The notes beneath the pieces were generated by a model that made no database searches, was not told where the DNA came from, and worked only from the letters and a program-made list of their open reading frames with translations. Made by a program: the position numbers and the translations under genes. Below are positions 1 through 7,336 of a stretch of 37,942 nucleotides of DNA, in pieces (within the stretch, counting starts at the first letter, position 1; each line of letters opens with the position of its first letter). This DNA comes from CAYOHP01 sp964403795 [NCBI: uncultured bacterium]. Lineage in GTDB: Bacteria; Muiribacteriota; UBA6191; CAZXTJ01. The stretch is from the NCBI GenBank assembly GCA_964403795.1, contig CAYOHP010000045.1, positions 5,307 through 43,248 of the forward strand. Reading direction: 5' to 3'.

Positions 1-77
1 ACTGCCGGCGCCAGGCGGGAGTGATGGACCGGCTGATGGCCGAGGCGGAGCGAGGCGAGATCATTGGAGCAGATTGA
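1..77 (+). CDS. Possible 3' end of a protein-coding gene (partial)
   Basis: Reading the third frame from the left edge gives about 24 residues (ending ERGEIIGAD) before a TGA at 75-77. The peptide looks like an amphipathic C-terminal helix, and its third codon positions are mostly G or C. The rest of the gene would lie outside the window. It conflicts with the minus-strand frame over the same bases, which is also open to the edge, so at most one is likely to be real. No family is recognisable. Confidence 0.3.
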   Translation, partial: CRRQAGVMDRLMAEAERGEIIGAD

Positions 78-245
78 TCGATACGTAGCGGCGGTCGTGC
101 GAAGGGTGCCGTCCGCGACCGGCCCCGGGCTCGGCGGACCGATCGCGATCGTCGCCAGGCAGGCGGTCCAGGCCAGGGCGAGCCAGGCCGCCACCAGGTC
201 GGCCCGGTGGAGCACGCGCCCCCCGGTGTCGGCGCGGTGGGACAC
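1..245 (-). CDS. N-terminus of a membrane-anchored or exported protein (partial, runs off left edge)
   Basis: A GTG at 245-243 is preceded by GGAGG with a six-base spacer, a strong ribosome binding site. The first ~36 residues contain one hydrophobic stretch (LVAAWLALAWTACLATIAIG, residues 17-36), consistent with a signal anchor or uncleaved signal peptide. The frame stays open to base 1. Third-position GC is about 95% for the first 50 codons and lower afterwards, so the last ~25 codons visible are less certain. It follows the nucleotide cyclase gene on the same strand with a 46-bp gap and could be the last gene of that operon. Function unknown. Confidence 0.45.
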   Translation of the reverse strand, partial: MSHRADTGGRVLHRADLVAAWLALAWTACLATIAIGPPSPGPVADGTLRTTAATYRSICSNDLASLRLGHQPVHHSRLAPA

Positions 246-249
246 CCGA

Positions 250-267
250 AACCTCCGGCGGGAGGTT
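250..267 (-). promoter_or_regulatory. Hairpin enclosing the ribosome binding site of the minus-strand gene starting at 245
   Basis: Bases 250-256 and 261-267 form a perfect 7-bp inverted repeat around a four-base loop. On the minus-strand transcript the right arm is GGAGGTT, the Shine-Dalgarno sequence for the GTG at 245. The stem would therefore hide the ribosome binding site when folded. It also lies just downstream of the cyclase stop codon, so it could instead slow or end transcription, although no T-run follows. Confidence 0.35.
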
Positions 268-291
268 ATCACGACTCGCTCGCCCCGGTGC

Positions 292-2541
292 CTAGCCCTT
301 CACGCGGTGGGTGAAGACGCCGCCCCAGTCGGGGGCGGGGGGCTCGGCCTGGAGGATGGCGGCCCGACGCCGCATGCAGCCGGAAGGGCCGTCGTCGGGG
401 AGCTGGGCCAGGGCCGCATCGAAGGACTCGATGGCCTCGCCGAAGTGGGCTGCCCGGTAGAGGGCGAGGCCTTCGGCGTAGCGGGCGAAGGCCAGCTTCT
501 GCTGGGGCGTGAGCCGGTCGGCGGACTCGCAGACCAGTTCGTAGAGGGTGACCGGCTCGTTGCGTCCCTTGACCCGGACCCGGTCGACCTCCCGCATCTG
601 GAGCTTGGTGCCCACCAGCCCTGCGGTGGCCTCGCCCACCAGGATGCCGGTGCCGTACTCGGAGCACATCCCCTCGAGTCGCGAACCGAGGTTCACGGCG
701 TCGCCCAGCACGCCATAGGAGAACCGGAAACGGCTCCCGAGGTTGCCGACCAGCATGGTCCCGGTGTTGACCGAGGTGCGGGCCGAGAGCGGCGGAAGGC
801 CTTGAGCGGCCCAGGTGGCCCGCAGCGAGGTGAGGCGCTTTTGCATGGCCAGAGCCGCCCGGCAGGCGCGCAGGGCGTGCTCTGGATCCTCGAGTGGCGC
901 CCCGAAGATGGCCATGATCTGGTCGCCGACGTACTCCTTGAGCAGTCCCTTCTCGGCGAGGATCTCCTCGGTCATGGCCTCGAAGTAGCCGGCCATCAGC
1001 TCCGCCATCTCGGCAGGGCGGTGCTTCTCGGAGGTGGCGGTGAAGCGGGCGAGGTCGCTGAAGAGGACGGTGAGCAGCCGCTCCTCGCCTCCCAGGCGCA
1101 GGCGCGAGGGTTGGGCCAGCATCTGCTGCATCACGTCCGGTGCCACGTACTGCCCGAAGGCGACCTCCACCTGGCGCCGCTCCCGCTCCGCCTGGAGGTA
1201 GCGGCTGAGGACCACCTGGGCGAAGACGAGGATCAGGGCGAGCAGGGGGTAGCCGCGCACCATCCAGATCCCGTGCTCGTCGAGGATGTCGGCCAGGTAG
1301 ATGTGGCCGGCTCCCATCGCCAAGGCGGCAACCCACGAGAAGCGCGCCGGCATGACCGGCAGGAGGAGAGCCGCCAGTCCGCCCAGTCCCAGGATGGCCA
1401 TGAGGTCGAGGCCCCGGTGCCAGTCGGGCCTGGCACTCGGGGTACCGAGGATCAGGTTCTCGACGATCTCGCCGTGGATCTCGAGGCCGGGATGGAGCGG
1501 GAACACGGAAGTGGGGAGTTCGTCCCGGAGACCCTTGACGGTGCCTCCCAGGATGACGGCCTTTCCCTGCAGCGCCCCGGGCGGCAGCTGGCCGGAGAGA
1601 ACCTCGGCGGCGGACCAGCTCGGGAGGCGTCCGGGCGGTCCGCCGTGATCCACCAGGATCACTCCCCGCTCGTCGGTATGGAGGAACCGGTTGCCGAGGA
1701 CCACTCCCTCGATCCCGGCCTCCGAGACCGCGGCCACCCAGGGCGGACGTCCCAGATGGAGCCAGGCCACCATCAGGGCGAAGGAGGGGAAGACCCGGTC
1801 CCGGCAGACGGCCACCAGACCGGCCCGGCGTACGATCCCGTCGGAGTCGAGGGGCATGTCCAGGAAGCCTGCCCAGGGCGTGGCCTGACTGAGCGAGGTC
1901 AGGCTCGGTTCGGGGGCATAGGCCTGCGGGATCCCCGGGACGCCGCGCTCGGGAGGCAACCCGCGGCGAGGCATCTCACTGGCGGAGAGCCGGTCCAGGC
2001 GGGCCATGATCTCGCCCACCGGGAGCACCGAGCCGGCCTCCCGGGCGTCCCGATGGAAGGGGTATCCCAGCACCACCGGCATCTTCGAGGCCCGGAGGGC
2101 TTCGGCGAAGGCCCCGTCGGTGTCGGCGTCCGCCCGGGCCACGGCCAGGGCCTCCCGGACCTTCACGTCCAGAGGACCCAGGTCGCGCAGCTCGGCCTCG
2201 AGGCGATCGGCCAGACGCACGGCCTGGCCGGAGTCCGGCTCCTGGAAGGCCACCGTGAAGGCGAGCAGCGATGCCTTCTCGGCCGCGATCGCCGAGACCA
2301 GGCGGGCATGGAGGTTGCGCGGCCACGGCCATCTCCCGTACTCCGCCACCGCCCGCTCGTCGATCACCACCAGGGCGACCTGCCCCGAGGCGGGCCGGGG
2401 AGGGCGGGCCTGCATGCGCAGGTCGTAGAGGGCCCGCTCGTGGCGGTCGAGGATCGGCGACCCGGAGAGGAAGAGCCACGCCACCAGCAGCACAAGGACC
2501 CCGGAGAGGGTGCGGACCCCCGGGGAGCCGCTCGGGATCAC
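292..2541 (-). CDS. CHASE2-domain class III nucleotide cyclase (adenylate/guanylate cyclase family)
   Basis: This 749-aa membrane cyclase has an N-terminal membrane segment (residues 12-27), then a CHASE2 sensor domain outside the cytoplasm (about 30-365, with ALYDLRM and YGRWPWPR). Two or three membrane segments follow (about 378-448), then a class III cyclase domain (about 485-670) and a TPR-like tail. Metal-binding Asp496 (FSDLARFT) and Asp540 (YVGDQIMA) and transition-state Asn617/Arg621 (AVNLGSRLE) are present. At the two purine-selecting positions it has Glu536, where adenylyl cyclases carry Lys, and Gly610, where they carry Thr or Asp. GTP as substrate is therefore possible but not shown. 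It starts at a GTG overlapping the stop of the upstream lipoprotein gene (GTGA), implying translational coupling. The upstream protein could feed a periplasmic signal to the CHASE2 domain, but this is inference. Confidence 0.95.
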   Translation of the reverse strand: MIPSGSPGVRTLSGVLVLLVAWLFLSGSPILDRHERALYDLRMQARPPRPASGQVALVVIDERAVAEYGRWPWPRNLHARLVSAIAAEKASLLAFTVAFQEPDSGQAVRLADRLEAELRDLGPLDVKVREALAVARADADTDGAFAEALRASKMPVVLGYPFHRDAREAGSVLPVGEIMARLDRLSASEMPRRGLPPERGVPGIPQAYAPEPSLTSLSQATPWAGFLDMPLDSDGIVRRAGLVAVCRDRVFPSFALMVAWLHLGRPPWVAAVSEAGIEGVVLGNRFLHTDERGVILVDHGGPPGRLPSWSAAEVLSGQLPPGALQGKAVILGGTVKGLRDELPTSVFPLHPGLEIHGEIVENLILGTPSARPDWHRGLDLMAILGLGGLAALLLPVMPARFSWVAALAMGAGHIYLADILDEHGIWMVRGYPLLALILVFAQVVLSRYLQAERERRQVEVAFGQYVAPDVMQQMLAQPSRLRLGGEERLLTVLFSDLARFTATSEKHRPAEMAELMAGYFEAMTEEILAEKGLLKEYVGDQIMAIFGAPLEDPEHALRACRAALAMQKRLTSLRATWAAQGLPPLSARTSVNTGTMLVGNLGSRFRFSYGVLGDAVNLGSRLEGMCSEYGTGILVGEATAGLVGTKLQMREVDRVRVKGRNEPVTLYELVCESADRLTPQQKLAFARYAEGLALYRAAHFGEAIESFDAALAQLPDDGPSGCMRRRAAILQAEPPAPDWGGVFTHRVKG

Positions 2542-4715
2542 GGCGACTCCAGGCAGACCAGGGCCGCTCCGTCGATCCCGGGCACCACCAGCCGTTCGCC
2601 CCGGAGGTCACCCCAGTAGGGCATCCCGTCGGGCTGCCAGAGCCCGGTGGAGAAGCCGGCCAGCCGCCGGAAGCGTCCGTCCCGGAGGCCGAAGACCTCG
2701 GACGCGGTGGCAACCCGGCCTTCCGCCGCGACCATGAATCGGCTACCCCCGTCCTCGGCGACCGTCTCGAGCTCCAGGGCCCGGACACCGGCACGATGCC
2801 GGACCTCGACCAGTCGGGACCGGAGCCTACCGGATTCCACGGTCTCGAGGCTGGCCAGCACCCGGTCGCCGACCGTGACCAGGTGGGGACACCAGGCCTC
2901 CGGGTCCTCGATCCGGACCTCGGCGTCCCACCCGAGGTGGATCCCGCGGCTGCCCCGGGGGTCGCCCCCGAGGATCCCGGAGCGGAGCACCAGGGCCGAG
3001 TCCTGGCGCCGCCGCTCGGACAGGAAGATCCGGTCTCCCACCATGGCGAGCGCCCCGGCCCCGGGATCCGCAGGGATCGAACGAACCGCACCGTCCGGCA
3101 GTCGGAGTACCACCAGCGCTCCGGGGGCCGCGGCCACGATCCGGTCCCGCTCCGGTTGGAGGGCGATCCCGTCCCACCGGAATCCTCCCCGGTAGGAGGA
3201 CGGGTGGCTCTCCTGGCGACCCTCGGGCCGGATCCGCCAGATCCCCAACTCGGCATCCACGACCAGATCCTCGCCCCGCCACTCCAGGCGGCGCAGGTTG
3301 CCGCTGGGCATCTGGAAGCGATCGATCGGGAGGATGGGTCCGTCGGGACCGAGGGGCGAGACCGAGGGATCCCAGGCGACCACCGTCGAGGCCGATCGGT
3401 CCCCGCCGAGGACCCGCCCTCCCAGGAGGAGAGCGCTCCGCAACGAGAGGCTCGGCACCCGGCGTCCATCCTTGGTGGTCAGGTCCCGGGGCAGCCCGAA
3501 GCGGGCCGGCCGGCAGTCCGGGGCCGGAGCCGCGGGAGGCGCGCGCCGCGAGGCCGGGGGCGGGGCCGGTTCCGGGAGGTCCGGGGGAGGCAGGTCCAGG
3601 AGCCGGCAGAGTCCCCTGGGCGGCTCCGCCAGGGCCAGGCGACCGGGGCCGACGAAGCGGGCCGCGGTCCCGGGCGCCACCGGGCCCAGGCGGCGCACCC
3701 GCGACTCTCCCCGGGTGGCGAGTTCCAGGTGTCCGTCCTCGCCACGCCGCGCCATGCGCACCGCCTCCGGCGGGCAGAGGTCCATCCAGCCCGAGGTCCA
3801 GCCACCGGGATCGAGGCTGGTGGTCGCCCGCCACAGGGGGCGGTCGGGATCGGGGAGGGTGAAGGCCTTCAGGCCCCCGCCCATGGTCCCGGCCACCAGC
3901 AGGCCACCCTCGCCCAGGGCGGCCACGAACCGGGTGCCCTCGCTGCCTTCGAGGGGGGTCGAGGGGTCCTCCAGCTCCGGCGTCAGGACCTCCACGCCGC
4001 CCCGTCCGGTGGCCAGGGCGAGCGACTGGGGTCCGCCCACGGCCGCCATCGAGAGGGCCAGGGAGCCGAGCCTGCGGGCCGCTTGCCGCGCCCCGTCGGC
4101 GACGCGGAAGGTCCAGAGCATGGGGCGGAGCGCCCCGGCTGGATCTGGACCCAGGCCTCCGGCGACCAGGAACGAGCCCGACCGCACGAAGGCGAGCGCC
4201 AACACCCTGGCGTCGCCGGGCAGCGACAGGGTGGCCGCCGGCGCCCCGGAGAGCGGGCCCGCGGGCCGATCCGCCAGCCCATGGAGGGCAATCGCCGCAG
4301 GCGTCACTCTCACGGCCAGGGTCCGGCCATCGGGAGAGACCGCCAGGGGCCACGCCAGGAGTGCCTCCAGGTCGGCCGGGAGCGGGAGCCCCGGGGGGAG
4401 GCCCAGGACGTTGGCGATCTGCCACCAGGCTTCCGTCAGGGACTCCCGGCGTCCCGGGTCCCCCGGCTGGAGGCGGGTCTCCAGCGGCCAGGGGAGGGGA
4501 TCCGGCCAGGGCGCCGGGGCCGGGGGGGAAGCCGACCGGGCCGGTGGGGACGGCGTCGGTGGCGGGTCCGGTGGCCGGAGGGTCGGGTCGACGGCTCGGA
4601 CCGGGCCGTGGGGCGGACCTCCGAAGGCCTGCATGGAACCGTGCTCCGGATCGGAGCCGCAGGCCGCGATCCCGAGGACGAGCGCAGCCAGCGAGAGGGC
4701 GAGTCTCCGTTCCAT
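2538..4715 (-). CDS. Putative beta-propeller lipoprotein
   Basis: This 725-aa protein starts at the ATG at 4715. The open frame continues 40 codons further upstream, but MERRLALSLAALVLGIAAC is a clear type II signal peptide with its lipobox Cys at residue 19. A Pro-rich linker (about residues 30-75) follows. The rest alternates short hydrophobic strands with turns such as SPDGRTLAVR and LALAFVRSGSFLVAGG, typical of WD40 or quinoprotein-like propeller blades. I see no enzyme motif. It is most likely anchored in the periplasm or outer membrane. It overlaps the cyclase gene by 4 bp and heads that operon, so it may sense or bind something upstream of the cyclase. No strong ribosome binding site is visible, so the start rests on the signal peptide. 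Confidence 0.85.
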   Translation of the reverse strand: MERRLALSLAALVLGIAACGSDPEHGSMQAFGGPPHGPVRAVDPTLRPPDPPPTPSPPARSASPPAPAPWPDPLPWPLETRLQPGDPGRRESLTEAWWQIANVLGLPPGLPLPADLEALLAWPLAVSPDGRTLAVRVTPAAIALHGLADRPAGPLSGAPAATLSLPGDARVLALAFVRSGSFLVAGGLGPDPAGALRPMLWTFRVADGARQAARRLGSLALSMAAVGGPQSLALATGRGGVEVLTPELEDPSTPLEGSEGTRFVAALGEGGLLVAGTMGGGLKAFTLPDPDRPLWRATTSLDPGGWTSGWMDLCPPEAVRMARRGEDGHLELATRGESRVRRLGPVAPGTAARFVGPGRLALAEPPRGLCRLLDLPPPDLPEPAPPPASRRAPPAAPAPDCRPARFGLPRDLTTKDGRRVPSLSLRSALLLGGRVLGGDRSASTVVAWDPSVSPLGPDGPILPIDRFQMPSGNLRRLEWRGEDLVVDAELGIWRIRPEGRQESHPSSYRGGFRWDGIALQPERDRIVAAAPGALVVLRLPDGAVRSIPADPGAGALAMVGDRIFLSERRRQDSALVLRSGILGGDPRGSRGIHLGWDAEVRIEDPEAWCPHLVTVGDRVLASLETVESGRLRSRLVEVRHRAGVRALELETVAEDGGSRFMVAAEGRVATASEVFGLRDGRFRRLAGFSTGLWQPDGMPYWGDLRGERLVVPGIDGAALVCLESP

Positions 4716-4764
4716 CGCCCCGATGGTGCCATGGCCTCGCCGTCCCGCGACCACCTCCAGGGGC

Positions 4765-4792
4765 TGGACGAACCCGGAGGCGCCCGTAGAAT
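4765..4792 (+). promoter_or_regulatory. Candidate promoter with transcription start at or near the start codon of the 4799 gene
   Basis: A TAGAAT -10 hexamer at 4787-4792 has a TGGACG at 4765-4770 (4 of 6 matches to TTGACA) with a 16-bp spacer. Transcription would begin about seven bases downstream, at the ATG of the next gene (4799), giving a leaderless or nearly leaderless mRNA. An alternative reading is GGAGG (4776-4780) serving a three-codon ORF at 4791 (ATG CGG GCA TGA) whose stop overlaps the ATG at 4799. Confidence 0.4.
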
Positions 4793-4798
4793 GCGGGC

Positions 4799-5173
4799 AT
4801 GACTCGTACCGGGAACCGTCGTCGGGGCCTCGCACCCCTCCTGGTGGTCGGCCTGGTCGCCCTGCTGGTGGTGGGGTTCATGGCCACCAGCGCGGTGCTC
4901 ACCCTGCGGGAGTTCTTCGGGGGCTCGCGGAGTTCGGCCGGCCGGGACCTGACGCCCCCGGTGCCGGCCGCACCGGTGGCGAGCCTGGGCGGGGATCCCG
5001 GATCCGAAGCTCGTGGCGCGGCTTGCCGGAAGCGGCTCCGGGAACTCGAGGCGCGGTTGGTCTCCGAGGTGTCGGCCGGCCGACTGGCGGAGGCCGAGGC
5101 GACCCGGAGGGCGCTCGCCGAGGCCAGGGCAGGGTCCTGCGGACCCGGGTCCGGTGGAGGGCAGCCGGGCTGA
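4799..5173 (+). CDS. Small single-pass membrane protein, unknown function
   Basis: This 124-aa protein has a basic N-terminus (RTGNRRRG) followed by one long membrane segment (about residues 12-36, LLVVGLVALLVVGF within it). A Gly/Pro/Ala-rich stretch and a charged, probably coiled helix (about 78-112, ACRKRLRELEARLVSEV) follow. Two cysteines (79 and 115) flank the helix. The topology suggests a cytoplasmic N-terminus and a periplasmic C-terminal helix. It is transcribed divergently from the lipoprotein-cyclase operon, 83 bp away. The next gene starts 173 bp downstream. I do not recognise a family. Confidence 0.7.
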   Translation: MTRTGNRRRGLAPLLVVGLVALLVVGFMATSAVLTLREFFGGSRSSAGRDLTPPVPAAPVASLGGDPGSEARGAACRKRLRELEARLVSEVSAGRLAEAEATRRALAEARAGSCGPGSGGGQPG

Positions 5174-5346
5174 TCCGCCCGCCCCGTCGGATCCCCTTGC
5201 GGCCGAGCGCCTCGCCGGACCGTCCCCGGGAGCGGGCCGGCACCGCCGGGAGATCGCCCCACCCGGGGCCTGCCAAGGTGCGGCGGACCCGCTTCCGGCG
5301 AATCCTCGGCGCTGGCATCGGGGCGACCCGAGGGAAGGCGGCCACG

Positions 5347-6492
5347 ATGGGCCCGGTCCGGAGACTCTGTCCCGTGCTCCTCCTGAGCCTCTCGCTGGGA
5401 GGGGCGACGCTGGGCGCGCCCTCGGGCGTGGAGTCCGCCTTGGCGGCTGCCCGCCAGGCCCACGCGGCCGGGAAGCACGAGGCGGTGGTGGCGGCCCTGG
5501 ATTCCGCCATCGGGTCGTGGAAGTCGATCGAGCCTGTCGATCGGGTGGGTCTCGCCCAGCTCGAGCTGGGGCGGGTCGGTGCCTGGATCCGGATCCTGGG
5601 AGGAGCCATCTTCGCCCCACTCGAGGATGGCGACCTCCAGCGTCGCCTCGACGACGCCACCGGTCTGAACGCGAGGCTGGAAGGCGTGGCCGCCGGCCTG
5701 GATCCGAAACACCCGGGCCAGGGGCCCTTGTGGGTCCGGCTCACGGACGCCCGGGTGGAAGCGCTCGATCTCGCGGCCTCGTTCGCGTACGGCCTGGAGT
5801 GCGGGGGCGGGGGCTTCTTCTGCGAGGCACGCATGCGCGAGGCCATGAAGACGAGCGCCCGGGGGATCGCCTCCGGGATGCTGGCATCCTTGGCGACCCA
5901 GCTCGGCAAGGGGCACCCGCTGCGGCCCCAGGCGGCGGCCCAGGTGACCATCCGGCTCCGGGACCGGGAGGCCTGGGAGGCTCTGCTCCGGGCCATGGAG
6001 GACGCCGGGACCCAGGAGACGCGGGACGCTCTGCTCCCCTTGTCCCAGCTCGCCGACCTGGCCCGGGAGGTGGCACCCGACGAGGTCTCGCGGGAGGCCG
6101 GCCGGAGCCCTGCGGACTACGTGGCGCGGTTCTCCCGGGTGGCGGCGAACCAGGACGAGCCCCGAAAGGTCGTGTCCTCGGTGGCGGCGCTGGCCTCGGC
6201 CCGCTTCGGGCTCGAACGGGGGGCCTTCTCGGCGGTCGCCTGCGAGCAGGCGGGCCCCGCGGTGAGGGCCGCCTGGGACGTGCTGGAGGCGGCGAATCCC
6301 GTCGAGCTGTTCCGGAGCCTGGGTCTGCCTGCCCAGAGCCGAGTGCCGACGGCGACGGAGGCCGAATCGGTGCTCGGCCGGTGCGGGGACGACCATGTGG
6401 CCCGGCGCACCGAGGAGAAGCGCCAGGAGGAACTCCGCAAGGCGGGGACCGGGGCGAGCGGGGGAGCCGGCAAGGGGAGCCGCCGCCGATAG
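5347..6492 (+). CDS. Exported helical protein, unknown function
   Basis: This 381-aa protein starts at the ATG at 5347. The frame is open far upstream, but MGPVRRLCPVLLLSLSLGG is a Sec signal peptide, probably cut near residue 24 (LGA/PSG). The mature part is Ala- and Leu-rich and helical, beginning with a TPR-like segment (AAARQAHAAGKHEAVVAALD). It has three Cys (near 157, 164 and 298) and a short glycine patch just before FFC. The C-terminus is Lys/Gly/Arg-rich. The 173 bp upstream hold no other gene I can support, and a GAAGG nine bases before the ATG may be the ribosome binding site. It sits between two other small exported proteins, but no shared pathway is evident. Confidence 0.85.
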   Translation: MGPVRRLCPVLLLSLSLGGATLGAPSGVESALAAARQAHAAGKHEAVVAALDSAIGSWKSIEPVDRVGLAQLELGRVGAWIRILGGAIFAPLEDGDLQRRLDDATGLNARLEGVAAGLDPKHPGQGPLWVRLTDARVEALDLAASFAYGLECGGGGFFCEARMREAMKTSARGIASGMLASLATQLGKGHPLRPQAAAQVTIRLRDREAWEALLRAMEDAGTQETRDALLPLSQLADLAREVAPDEVSREAGRSPADYVARFSRVAANQDEPRKVVSSVAALASARFGLERGAFSAVACEQAGPAVRAAWDVLEAANPVELFRSLGLPAQSRVPTATEAESVLGRCGDDHVARRTEEKRQEELRKAGTGASGGAGKGSRRR

Positions 6493-6653
6493 CCGAGACC
6501 AGGCTGAGACGGGATCGCGACGGGGCTTCGGGGGAGCTGCGACGGGGCCGCGACACGGCACCGGGGGAAGGCGGGGAGCGCGGCCCGGGGAGCGTCGTCC
6601 GGATCCTGGCACCGAAGCTGCGAAGGGAGAGCCATCGACCCCAGGAGGCCAAG

Positions 6654-7190
6654 GTGTCCCGGATCTCTCGCCGTCTCCCGCTCGCCGTGAAGTTGCTCGT
6701 CGTGGGGCTGGTCGCGGTCGCGCCTCTGACCCAGGGCTGCGTGGGCAGCGCGGCAGCGCAGGGGAATCGGATCGCGAGCGCGTTGCCGCAGGTGGGGACG
6801 GGATTCTCGGGGGGTGCGGCGAGGACTCCCTCGTCGGGAGACATGGTGGAGGTCGCCTCCGCCTCGGCCTCGGTATCGGGGGATGTCCTCGGGCAAGGCG
6901 GGGTCACCAAGGAGGGGACCCTCGAGAAGGCGGACGTGGCCGGGACCGGGGAGACCAAGCTCACCAAGGCCGAAAACGCCGCCCGGTTGGCCGAGAAGCT
7001 CGACAACGCACCCATTTCGAAGGAGGAGCTGGATGCCCTCGAGCGCACCAACGCGGCGAGTTCGGTCGTCGAGGCGGAGGGTGTCGCCGCGAACGCGGGC
7101 GGCGGTCCGCTCGGACCCTTCATGAGGGCTGGTGCCAGGATCCGGGATGGTTTCCTGACCCTGGTGAACGGCCTCATGCCGAGGCGCTAG
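6654..7190 (+). CDS. Exported or lipoprotein-like small protein, unknown function
   Basis: The GTG at 6654 was chosen because AGGAGG lies at 6643-6648 with a five-base spacer and because it opens a signal sequence (residues 9-25, LPLAVKLLVVGLVAVAP) followed by LTQGC. That Cys could be lipidated, although the lipobox is imperfect. The 178-aa product is low in complexity: Ala/Gly/Ser/Val-rich in the middle, then a charged helix (KAENAARLAEKLDNAPISKEEL) and an Arg-rich end. It ends 146 bp before pilB and may belong to the small-protein group starting at 4799. No known domain is apparent. Confidence 0.8.
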   Translation: MSRISRRLPLAVKLLVVGLVAVAPLTQGCVGSAAAQGNRIASALPQVGTGFSGGAARTPSSGDMVEVASASASVSGDVLGQGGVTKEGTLEKADVAGTGETKLTKAENAARLAEKLDNAPISKEELDALERTNAASSVVEAEGVAANAGGGPLGPFMRAGARIRDGFLTLVNGLMPRR

Positions 7191-7203
7191 GCAGAACCCT
7201 CCT

Positions 7204-7221
7204 CGGGGACCGAGATCCCCG
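7204..7221 (+). terminator. GC-rich hairpin after the 6654 gene, possible weak terminator
   Basis: CGGGGA (7204-7209) and TCCCCG (7216-7221) form a 6-bp stem with a six-base loop, 14 bases after the stop at 7190. There is no T-run, so intrinsic termination is uncertain. Confidence 0.2.
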
Positions 7222-7279
7222 CCCGGGTCCAGGGTAGGCTGCCTGGGGCGCGCTGGCTGCCTTCCCCCATGCTCGTTCG

Positions 7280-7288
7280 TGGTAGGCT
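7280..7288 (+). promoter_or_regulatory. Candidate extended -10 for the pilB operon
   Basis: TGGTAGGCT carries the TG-N extension before a TAGGCT hexamer, which could stand in for the missing -35 element. It is the best promoter-like sequence in the 146-bp gap before pilB, giving a leader of about 40 nt. The same TAGGCT also occurs at 7235-7240 without the TG extension. Confidence 0.25.
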
Positions 7289-7336
7289 CCCGCACCCCGA
7301 CGGCGCACCCGGAGTCGTCGGGCCGGGGAGAAGCGC

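Noticed and set aside
64-2619. Plus-strand open frame of 851 codons
   Set aside because: It is antisense to the cyclase, whose domains are unmistakable. The predicted protein is Gly/His/Pro/Glu-rich without any domain, typical of a shadow frame in high-GC DNA.
2827-6612. Minus-strand open frame of 1261 codons
   Set aside because: It crosses two oppositely oriented gene groups and their promoter region, and encodes Pro/Arg-rich low-complexity sequence.
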